From contig NZ_NCJH01000011.1 of assembly GCF_002278925.1 (NCBI RefSeq), forward strand, positions 124,001 through 188,000: a stretch of DNA of 64,000 nt. Reading direction: 5' to 3'. The position numbers and the translations under genes are program-made. This stretch comes from Polaromonas sp. 39-63-25 (GTDB lineage Bacteria > Pseudomonadota > Gammaproteobacteria > Burkholderiales > Burkholderiaceae_C). Shown here piece by piece: positions 38,164-45,080 of this stretch. Below the pieces are notes generated by a model, which was not told the DNA's origin, ran no database searches, and saw only the letters and a program-made list of their open reading frames with translations. Within the stretch, counting starts at the first letter, position 1, and each line of letters starts with the position of its first letter.

Positions 38164-38739
38164 ATGAACTTCAAACGCATCCTGATCCTCATCACGCTGG
38201 CCGTAGCGAGTGCAGCAGGTTTTGCCGCCAGCGACAGCGCGCTGGAACGGGCCAACGTAACGGCCAGAAAAGCCGCCCAGGACGCCGCCGAGGCCGGCCG
38301 CAAGGCCGCCTCCAGTGCCAAGGCTGCATTGGAAAAGGCCGAAACAGCGCTGGGCAACGCCACGAAGCGCGCCGCAGAAGCTACACATCGCGCGGCCCGG
38401 AAAGCCGAAGTCGCCGCCCGCAAGGCGGAAGAGCTGGCCACTGTCGCGGTGGATAAGGCAAGTGCTGAGGGCAAGGAACTGGCCCGCAACGCCGAAAGCA
38501 AGGCCAAGACGGCGACCGAGGCCACACGCGAAGCCGTGCAGAAAGCGGAAGAGGGCGCCCGTCAGGTCGGCCGCGCCAGCAAGGAAGATGCCCTCAAGGC
38601 CGTCCAGGCGGCCCGCGACGCCCTGCACAAAGCCGATGAAGCCAGCCGCGACGCGGCACGAGCGACCAAAGAGGCCGCAGACAAGGCTGTGGAAGCCGCC
38701 CGTAAAAAGGCTGGCAAGGAAGCTGCGCCATCGAAGTAA
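38164..38739 (+). CDS. secreted Ala/Lys/Glu-rich helical protein (LEA/apolipoprotein-like)
   Basis: A 191-aa protein. MNFKRILILITLAVASAAGF is a signal peptide (cleavage near FAASDS). The remainder is one long amphipathic helix of irregular heptad/11-mer repeats (AARKAEVAARKAEELATVAV, ARDALHKADEASRDAARATK), rich in Ala, Lys and Glu. Such sequences resemble late-embryogenesis-abundant or apolipoprotein repeats and bind membranes or stabilise proteins; the role here is unknown. ATG 38164 is preceded by CCTGGAGTGACCGTC. Confidence 0.72.
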   Translation: MNFKRILILITLAVASAAGFAASDSALERANVTARKAAQDAAEAGRKAASSAKAALEKAETALGNATKRAAEATHRAARKAEVAARKAEELATVAVDKASAEGKELARNAESKAKTATEATREAVQKAEEGARQVGRASKEDALKAVQAARDALHKADEASRDAARATKEAADKAVEAARKKAGKEAAPSK

Positions 38740-38909
38740 TCAGGGTATCAAGCGGCATGCGCCTTTGGCCGCTGATTTTCAGAACCTGTCCGAGCCGCGC
38801 CTACAGTCCACACTTCACAAATTTTGGACGAGTTTGGGCCTAGACTGACTTTTTCGCTTAAGTCAGCCCGATCGCGCGAGAGTCGGAATCAGGGCAGGCT
38901 GTGCGTTGC

Positions 38910-39005
38910 TTAGAGGGATTTGATGAAGTTAACCAGCATTTCGATGAGACCGTACAGATCCATCGCGATGAAGATCCACTCCAGCAGCTCACGCAATATA
39001 CGCAT
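38910..39005 (-). CDS. possible 31-aa hydrophobic peptide
   Basis: ATG 39005 opens MRILRELLEWIFIAMDLYGL and ends NFIKSL with TAA. It is amphipathic or membrane-inserting in character and follows a terminator-like hairpin on the same strand. The composition is phage- or toxin-like, but no family is recognised and the ribosome site is weak. Confidence 0.3.
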   Translation of the reverse strand: MRILRELLEWIFIAMDLYGLIEMLVNFIKSL

Positions 39006-39040
39006 GGTGCAGCTCAGGTAGATGCCCGGAGTAAGGGCGA

Positions 39041-39070
39041 AAAAAAACCTCGACGAAAATTCATCGAGGT
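39041..39070 (-). terminator. possible intrinsic terminator (minus)
   Basis: Stem ACCTCGA/TCGAGGT (39047-39053 with 39064-39070), followed on the minus strand by a seven-T run. Confidence 0.55.
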
Positions 39071-39078
39071 CTCGGAAA

Positions 39079-39104
39079 CAAAAAAGCCCGCTAGTTGCGG
39101 GCTT
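39079..39104 (-). terminator. intrinsic terminator (minus)
   Basis: Perfect stem AGCCCGC/GCGGGCT (39085-39091 with 39097-39103) with a TTTTTTG tail on the minus strand. It overlaps the TAA of a small minus-strand frame. Confidence 0.7.
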
Positions 39105-39225
39105 ACTTTTGCGTGGGCAGCGCTACGCCCACAGAAGTAATGTAGCTGTAAATCATCGTACCCACAAGGAATTGTTTGAAGGACAGACGACGTTTCCCAA
39201 TGCTGGCACGCTGCGAAACCGTCAC
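39103..39225 (-). CDS. possible short membrane-like open frame
   Basis: From GTG 39225 a 40-aa frame (VTVSQRASIGKRRLSFKQFL ... ALPTQK) ends in TAA overlapping a good terminator. The frame stays open about 27 codons further upstream without a clear start. The central part resembles a transmembrane segment (FLVGTMIYSYITSVGVAL). It could be the tail of a lost gene. Confidence 0.28.
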   Translation of the reverse strand: MTVSQRASIGKRRLSFKQFLVGTMIYSYITSVGVALPTQK

Positions 39226-39456
39226 CTGGCGCAAATAGCGCCCAGATCCGTCATCTGCACTTGGGATAAGGGAGACTGTTGCCAGGCATGGTGGTCACGC
39301 CACAAATCGGGACCTTGGCCTCGTGCCCGTCCGCCGCCTCGTCAACACCGCCGTCGAACTACCGGCCGGTCCGCTGCATGGTCAGCCGGAGTCGCATCGT
39401 CGGCAGAGCGGGCGGGTGACTGCCCGGATCTCCGACCCTGGTTTATGGGGTGCGGC

Positions 39457-39605
39457 TGACAACCGTTTACTTAAGCAAAGTTGTAAACAAATCGAGGCTT
39501 CGGTCAGGCTCTCGCCATGGGCAAATTTCAACGCCTTTTTTACTTCTACGTTCCAAGTTGCAACCAAAGTTGACAACACTTGACTTGCATAACCGAAGTT
39601 GTATC
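39457..39605 (+). repeat. putative transposon left end with transposase-site repeats
   Basis: Just before tniA, four direct repeats with core AAGTTG occur: AAAGTTGTAAAC (39477-39488), CCAAGTTGCAAC (39553-39564), CAAAGTTGACAAC (39565-39577) and CGAAGTTGTATC (39594-39605). TGACAACCGTTTAC at 39457 may be the outer tip. Such arrays are the binding sites of TniA/TnsB transposases. The exact end and target duplication were not resolved. Confidence 0.55.
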
Positions 39606-39630
39606 TTTGTAGCGCACTTAATTCATTACC

Positions 39631-41682
39631 ATGGGCAAGCGCCGTCGGATTGGGGCGAGAGAACGCCTAACGTCAATAGCTCGCACTGAGTTAGATACTG
39701 ATGCGTGGCCAGATTTTGATGTTGGTGCCCTAACTGAGAAGAGAAGGGAACTCTTTCTCCGACGTAAGCAGGGCATCCTGCTTTACTTGCAGGGAGCCAG
39801 CGAAGATGACATCAAGGCCGAGACAGGTTTTGGGCGCGGCTCTATTCACAGGCTCATCACCGAAAGATGCCTGGTGACCCACGAAGATGGACGGCTTTAT
39901 GGTTGGAGAGGCATCAACCCCCATCAACGTATCAAGGCGTATATCCGCCGCAAACCGCTTGAGCCCGATCCGTGGGGAATGGGCACTGTAGGTGCTTTAC
40001 AGCTGCTTTTTTCAACCGAAAAGGGCAGCAAATTGAAGGACCGCTTCATAAACCAGATTCTCAAGAAAAACCGGCGCCACTTTGAAAGCCACAGACAACC
40101 CAAGCAGGATTTGATTCTCTGGTTTTTGGAAGAGGCAAGAAAACTTACCCCTGACGCAGGCAGCAAGTGGCCGTTCACCGTTGCCAAGCAAGGCCAGGTC
40201 ACCATAGGCGCATTCATCAACAAAGTGCTGGCTGAGAATCCACAGGAAGCTCGAGCCATCCTGGGCGGGCCCGAAGTAGTCAAAAAAGCCAAGGCCGGAG
40301 ATGGCACGAAACGGCCCCATTTACCCCTATACCGGCGGGTCGAATGCGATGGCCACAAACTCGACGTCCGCTGCACAGTTCTCGTTCCAAGTCATGACGG
40401 CAGGTTGGAGCCTGTTTTGGTGCATAGGCTTTGGGTTATTGTCATCATCGAAGTGCGCAGCCGCTGCGTCCTGGGTTATTTCCTCTCCTTAAGGCGGGAA
40501 CCCTCCGCTGATGACGTGATCGGTGCGATCAAGTTCGCCCTGCAGCCCTGGAAGCCGAAGCCGCTGCAGTTTTCTTTAGATAAGGGGTACAGCAGCGGCG
40601 CTGGATTTCCTGGCGGCTTTGACCCGAAGTTGGTGGGCGCCTGTTGGGATGAGTTCAGTGTAGACGGCGCGCTTGCCAATGTATGCCAGCGCGTGAGGCA
40701 CATCCTGAAGGATGTTGTGGATGCCAATCTGGTGTGTCCTCAAGATTCTGACTCATACAGCAGCCGGCGAAGCCTTGATGACCGGCCTTTCATCGAAACT
40801 TTTTTCAGGCAAATAGCTTCGATACTGAAAAAACTTTCGATGAGCACCGGATCCAAGCCGAGCGAAAGGCGTGGCCGTGACCCAGAGGAGGAGGCCATTA
40901 AGAGCGGGTTTCAACTGGAATATTTGCACGAACTGCTGGAGGTCACCCTAGCAAACTACAACGCCACGCCCCATTCCAGTCTCGGCTATCGCAGTCCGCT
41001 TTCGCAATTGCTTTTCCTGGCCTCCAATTCGGAAAACTACATCCGCCTGGCGGATCCTGCTTTAGTCCGGCGCCTTCTTTGCCGCCGAAAACTCTGCCCA
41101 GTCTTGGCCAGTTCCAACGGTCTGACAGGTATCCATGTCAATTTTTTCAACGCAGAGTATTCGAGTGAATGGCTTCAGTCAAGACTGGAACTGGTTGGCA
41201 AATTGCTGTGGGTATCCGCTGAGGACGAGGACGATGTCCGGCTGGTTTCTGTCTCCACGGAAGATGGCGAAGACCTCGGCTTCATGAATGCGGCGCCCCC
41301 CTGGAATCACAGCCCACACAGTTTGTACGTGAGGTCTGCTATCCGCTCATTGTCCTATCGCAAGTTGATCCATCTCAGCCGAAACACCTGTCCCGTCATG
41401 CAACTTATCGACTATGCGGAAAACAGTCCCAACCGCAAGCTCGCCCCTCACCCGGCCTATCTGGAAGCGCGGCGGATCATGCAGGTGACCGCGGAACGCC
41501 TGGTTGGGGAATCCATGGTGGAGCGGGCACGGCGTGGTGCTCCGTCGGCAAGCAATGCGCCTGACTTTGATACTGCCCGACCGGCAAACTCCTCGGATGC
41601 TCCTGTGAATCAGGCCCCCCCCGTTCAGGCGCAAGAGCAGTTACCCCAACGGCGTAAGGCCGCCAACCGGAGTGCTTTATGA
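39631..41682 (+). CDS. tniA: TniA/TnsB-family DDE transposase
   Basis: A 683-aa protein. An N-terminal HTH (GASEDDIKAETGFGRGSIHR, about 55-74) precedes an RNase-H-like integrase core. Probable DDE residues are Asp240 (VECDGHKLDVRC), Asp345 (FSVDGALAN) and Glu389 (PFIETFFRQ). The YNATPHSSLGYRSPLSQLLF segment matches the end of rve-type cores, and a beta-barrel C-terminal domain follows. It would cut and join transposon ends together with TniB. Its TGA overlaps the tniB ATG. GC content appears lower than in the flanking chromosome, as expected for acquired DNA. Confidence 0.88.
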   Translation: MGKRRRIGARERLTSIARTELDTDAWPDFDVGALTEKRRELFLRRKQGILLYLQGASEDDIKAETGFGRGSIHRLITERCLVTHEDGRLYGWRGINPHQRIKAYIRRKPLEPDPWGMGTVGALQLLFSTEKGSKLKDRFINQILKKNRRHFESHRQPKQDLILWFLEEARKLTPDAGSKWPFTVAKQGQVTIGAFINKVLAENPQEARAILGGPEVVKKAKAGDGTKRPHLPLYRRVECDGHKLDVRCTVLVPSHDGRLEPVLVHRLWVIVIIEVRSRCVLGYFLSLRREPSADDVIGAIKFALQPWKPKPLQFSLDKGYSSGAGFPGGFDPKLVGACWDEFSVDGALANVCQRVRHILKDVVDANLVCPQDSDSYSSRRSLDDRPFIETFFRQIASILKKLSMSTGSKPSERRGRDPEEEAIKSGFQLEYLHELLEVTLANYNATPHSSLGYRSPLSQLLFLASNSENYIRLADPALVRRLLCRRKLCPVLASSNGLTGIHVNFFNAEYSSEWLQSRLELVGKLLWVSAEDEDDVRLVSVSTEDGEDLGFMNAAPPWNHSPHSLYVRSAIRSLSYRKLIHLSRNTCPVMQLIDYAENSPNRKLAPHPAYLEARRIMQVTAERLVGESMVERARRGAPSASNAPDFDTARPANSSDAPVNQAPPVQAQEQLPQRRKAANRSAL

Positions 41683-42686
41683 TCCCGCCCTTGGTACCCA
41701 GCCAGGTTGACTCCAGGCACCCCGTGGTGCTCAAAGACTACGGCCTTTTTACGCCAGCGGCCGCGGAGATGGCAGACGTCGTATTCGCCTGGCTTTACAA
41801 CAGAATCAAGGGCGCCATCATCTACGGCCCATCGCAGTTCGGAAAAACCCATGTGCTCACATACTGGCTGCGGAAACTTCTTTCCGAGCGAATGGGTGGT
41901 CCGGTTCCCTTGGTGATCTGGTCACACCAAGATGGAGGTTCGTCATCACCGGGGATGCTGCATGGCAAGCTCTTGGCGGCAACGGGACAGGGCCCAATCG
42001 GACAGCGGCGCGGCACTACGATCTCGAATCAACTGGTGGAGCGCTTTGTCCAGATTGCCTGTCTTTCGTCGGACCGTTATGTCGTCCTAGTTATCGACGA
42101 AGCCCAAAGCATGAGTGAGCGCGAGTGGCGCTGGCTTGTGCAACTACATGCGACCTTGGAGGGCGAGAAAGTGCAACTCTGTGTCATTTCGGTGGCCGCG
42201 TTCCAGTTCAACGACCGGCCGCGCACCCTTGCCTTAACTGGGAGTGCCCATGTGTCAGCGCGGTTTATGCTGCATGATTGGCCTTTCCGGGGAATTCGAA
42301 CCCCCGAAGAACTTAAGTTTGTTCTACAGGGTTACGACGAGGACAGCGAATGGCCCGAAGGTTCGGGCATCAGCTATACGGCCGGTCTGGCACAACAAGC
42401 CTTTGCCGAGGGTTTCCGCGTCAAGAATTACACGCACGAACTATGGAGCGCTCTGAATACGCTCCTGCCGGCTAACTACAGTGGCCCCATCGAGTTTCCA
42501 ATGCAGAGCATTACGATTGGAGCGCGGCAGGTACTGCTGAAGACCGCTGCTGCCGGATCGGCGTGGGAGCAATGCACGAGCTTTGACGCGTGGAAGCAGG
42601 CCGTGGCCGATACCGGCCATACGAGGCTCATGAGCCTCGTGTTTATTCCCGGGCGGTCATCAAAAAATGCTCAAACCTACCACTGA
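41679..42686 (+). CDS. tniB: TniB AAA+ ATPase
   Basis: A 335-aa AAA+ protein. Walker A is AIIYGPSQFGKTHVLTYWLR (GPSQFGKT at 50-57). Walker B is YVVLVIDEAQSMSEREWRWL (135-141). In Tn7 (TnsC) and Tn5053 (TniB) elements this ATPase links target selection to the transposase. It overlaps tniA by 4 bases and tniQ by 20 bases, so the three are translationally coupled. Confidence 0.88.
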   Translation: MIPPLVPSQVDSRHPVVLKDYGLFTPAAAEMADVVFAWLYNRIKGAIIYGPSQFGKTHVLTYWLRKLLSERMGGPVPLVIWSHQDGGSSSPGMLHGKLLAATGQGPIGQRRGTTISNQLVERFVQIACLSSDRYVVLVIDEAQSMSEREWRWLVQLHATLEGEKVQLCVISVAAFQFNDRPRTLALTGSAHVSARFMLHDWPFRGIRTPEELKFVLQGYDEDSEWPEGSGISYTAGLAQQAFAEGFRVKNYTHELWSALNTLLPANYSGPIEFPMQSITIGARQVLLKTAAAGSAWEQCTSFDAWKQAVADTGHTRLMSLVFIPGRSSKNAQTYH

Positions 42687-44400
42687 ATCCTCTGAATTGT
42701 CGGATCTGACCTGGCATGCCGGATCTTTATTGCCCTACGCATCCCTATGGCACACCATGCACAGAGTGGTGCAGCTCAATGCTCGGACGCCTCGCTTGAT
42801 AGACCCCTATGCTAAGCAACGCTCTCGTTATTCGGCAAGACAAAAGAGTTTGATCACCAACAACAGCGTGATTGATTTGGGGAAATTGGCCCACGCGATG
42901 GGGGAGCCAATTTCTAACTTCCGCCTTGCCACGTTGGAGGCTTTGGCCCCGTGGACCTATCACCTGTTTCATACCGCTACCGTGCGATTTTGCCGGCAAT
43001 GCCTGGGACTTGGCTATCACAGCACGTTGATGTCCATGCGGGCCGTGGAGCGCTGCCCCATTCACGGTTGCGAGATCGACGATAAATGCCCATGCGGGCG
43101 CGCCATCAGCGCTTGCGTCAGATCAGAGCTCTTCCAAATCCCCGGTCAGTGTGATTGCGGAAAACTCGGCTTCTTCACCCGGGAAACCGCGCGGCGGCCC
43201 TTGCTTGAGCCCGGGGAGACAAAGGCGTTCGATGAACTGGCGCAGTGGCTGGAACAAACCTCTGATCGCGTCATCATGATGAGTGTGAAGGATAAATGGG
43301 AAACCTTTCAGGGAGAAGGAAGCCTGGAGTGCTCCGCGCAGCAGTGGAGCGATTTGACCAAGATTCGCTTGCCTTCCGCCTTTATGCCTCCTGCTGCCGT
43401 GCAGTCTCTGATAGCGGAGTTTGAGGCGAGGGGGGGGCCATTTCCTCGTTCTTCGGGAGAAGTTTTTCAGCGGATGAAAGAAATCATTTCCCTGCGCCAT
43501 CAGTTTTTCAAATCGTTTGACCGGCATATACGCAGGCACGTCCTAAAGGGACAGTACTGGATCAATCGCATCTCGATGTCCAGCGACAGTGACGTGATTT
43601 TGAGTTTTTTGCAGCGGTATCCCGACGCCCGTTCCGCATTTACCTATCTGATATGGCTGGCCGCCGTATGGGGCAGCCACGACCTGCGGCAAGTACGTAC
43701 CACGGTCGCGAGTAATGGTTACATGCGCGGAGCCAGTTTGCCGGGGCTGCCGCGCTATAACCACAAGAACGCCTTCGGCAACGCTGCCTGTGAATGGCTG
43801 GAGATGCACGCGGCTGGCCTCGCACTGTCCTCGATGTGGATGGAAGCCCACGAGCGGATGCTTGGCATGGTGGCGCAGCAGTCCGTATCGTGGGGCTGGG
43901 ACACTTCCGTCATGGCCGGCAAGTACCGGTGGTGCGCCACCGTGGAGCAGGACGGATGTTGGAAGATCGGCAAACGCGCGAGGCCGTGTACTTACCTTCC
44001 TGTCAGGCACCGTGAAGACTCCGCCCGTGCTCCCAGCACCAGGCCGCAAGCGCCCCAAGCGAGGGAGTTTCTCGAAAAGCTTGCCCGGGTGGGCCTGATC
44101 AAAACCTGCCGCAATGAATGGAAAAGTGGCAAACTGCGCTTGCCGTCACCACACTCAGGATTGGCTCTGAAACTCCATCGCATGTTCGGCGTCAAGGACC
44201 GGCTGAGCTATGTGGTGTTTCCGCGGTATGGCAAGCTGTTTATTGCCCGGCTGGTCGAGCGTCCGATAGAAGCTCACGGCCTGACGTCTCGTAGCGCTGT
44301 CAATTCCCTGAGGGCCGCCGTGATCCAACATCAAGGAATGTACGGGAGTTCCAGTCCCGCTAACCCAGGCGCTACGAGCCGGGACACTGGCCTTCATTGA
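42667..44400 (+). CDS. tniQ: TniQ target-selection protein
   Basis: A 577-aa protein. The TniQ zinc-binding domain is at about 105-145: Cys109, Cys112, His118, Cys130, His133, Cys135, Cys141 and Cys143 (FCRQCLGLGYH, ERCPIHGCEIDDKCPCGR). A long C-terminal part of about 400 residues follows, including a helix-rich repeat-like region and FLEKLARVGLIKTCRNEWKS, possibly a DNA-binding domain. TniQ/TnsD proteins recognise the insertion target. The length suggests a TnsD-like, sequence-specific form rather than the short form of Tn5053, which is an inference. Confidence 0.83.
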   Translation: MLKPTTESSELSDLTWHAGSLLPYASLWHTMHRVVQLNARTPRLIDPYAKQRSRYSARQKSLITNNSVIDLGKLAHAMGEPISNFRLATLEALAPWTYHLFHTATVRFCRQCLGLGYHSTLMSMRAVERCPIHGCEIDDKCPCGRAISACVRSELFQIPGQCDCGKLGFFTRETARRPLLEPGETKAFDELAQWLEQTSDRVIMMSVKDKWETFQGEGSLECSAQQWSDLTKIRLPSAFMPPAAVQSLIAEFEARGGPFPRSSGEVFQRMKEIISLRHQFFKSFDRHIRRHVLKGQYWINRISMSSDSDVILSFLQRYPDARSAFTYLIWLAAVWGSHDLRQVRTTVASNGYMRGASLPGLPRYNHKNAFGNAACEWLEMHAAGLALSSMWMEAHERMLGMVAQQSVSWGWDTSVMAGKYRWCATVEQDGCWKIGKRARPCTYLPVRHREDSARAPSTRPQAPQAREFLEKLARVGLIKTCRNEWKSGKLRLPSPHSGLALKLHRMFGVKDRLSYVVFPRYGKLFIARLVERPIEAHGLTSRSAVNSLRAAVIQHQGMYGSSSPANPGATSRDTGLH

Positions 44401-44427
44401 GGGTCCGTGGCGTTAGGGAAAGGCCAC

Positions 44428-44579
44428 GCTCGCGCCTGTCCGACCTAGTTTACGGAAGGTGGGTAGAAGTGGTTGGGGAGAATACCGACCGTTACGGCCG
44501 TTTGGTGGGGAAGGTATTGGTGAATGGGAGCAACGTCAATTTAGCCCAGATTCAAGCAGTCATGGCTTGGCACTCTTGA
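44428..44579 (+). pseudogene. C-terminal fragment of a thermonuclease (SNase-like) gene
   Basis: The frame opening at TTG 44397 reads RLSDLVYGRWVEVVGENTDR and then YGRLVGKVLVNGSNVNLAQI, ending AWHS at TGA 44579. LVxGRxVEV, DRYGRxVGKV and VNLxQ...AWH are the conserved C-terminal half of the staphylococcal nuclease fold. The N-terminal half with the first catalytic Arg and Asp residues is missing, and the usual extension after AWHY is gone. It begins just past the tniQ stop, consistent with truncation by the transposon or cargo turnover. Confidence 0.75.
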
Positions 44580-45080
44580 GTTTCACGACGATGTGACCCT
44601 CCTTTTTCACAGCAGCTTGACCCTATCTCAACCCCGAAATGTGGATATCCAGCCTTGTGCAAGGGTGCCACTAATGGCTCCGCGCTCAACGGAAAAACGG
44701 ATCAAACAAGAGCGGAAATCCACACAATGCAGTCCTACGGTCGGCAAGAGCCGACGACTGCTTCGCAGCGGAAGCAGTCGTTTGATTCTATGACGTCGAA
44801 AGAGTCCGGATATCTTCTTCGAAAGAAGACTGCGAACAACCTACGTCGCATAGGGGACGAGACGTAACCTCCACGCTTTTCTGGATGGCAGGATCACCGC
44901 CTTCAACATCTCGGAGATGCCAAAGCAGTCTTTCAATCGCGCGCCAATCAGCAGCCAACCGAAGTGTGGCGGATAATCGTTGGCCACGGCTCCGGTAATC
45001 GCATTAGTTCTCAGACCGGGTCTCAATTCGCTACGCGTTCGGCCTCAACCAAAGTGTTCGACGAGATGCAAAGGACTTCA
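44580..45080. other. 501-base region upstream of the NACHT gene
   Basis: No supported coding gene. It contains an 11-bp perfect hairpin (44754-44781), a small hairpin TCTTC/GAAGA (44813-44829), and the ribosome site AAAGGA of the NACHT gene. The open frame continues back to 44964 but its earlier part lacks domain character. Confidence 0.5.
44754..44781. repeat. hairpin upstream of the NACHT gene
   Basis: Perfect stem ACGACTGCTTC/GAAGCAGTCGT (44754-44764 with 44771-44781) around GCAGCG. A related but imperfect hairpin lies at 47234-47257 after the NACHT gene. Confidence 0.7.

Larger units (their letters stand above)
38740..39456. other. intergenic region, mostly without supported genes
   Basis: About 717 bases between the LEA-like gene and the transposition module. 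It holds two hairpins with T-runs on the minus strand (39041-39070 and 39079-39104) and two very small minus-strand frames listed separately. 39230-39456 shows nothing I can name. Confidence 0.5.

Noticed and set aside
42285-42310. GGAATTCGAACCCCCG, resembling a tRNA T-arm
   Set aside because: It lies inside tniB in frame, and no acceptor or anticodon arm can be paired around it.
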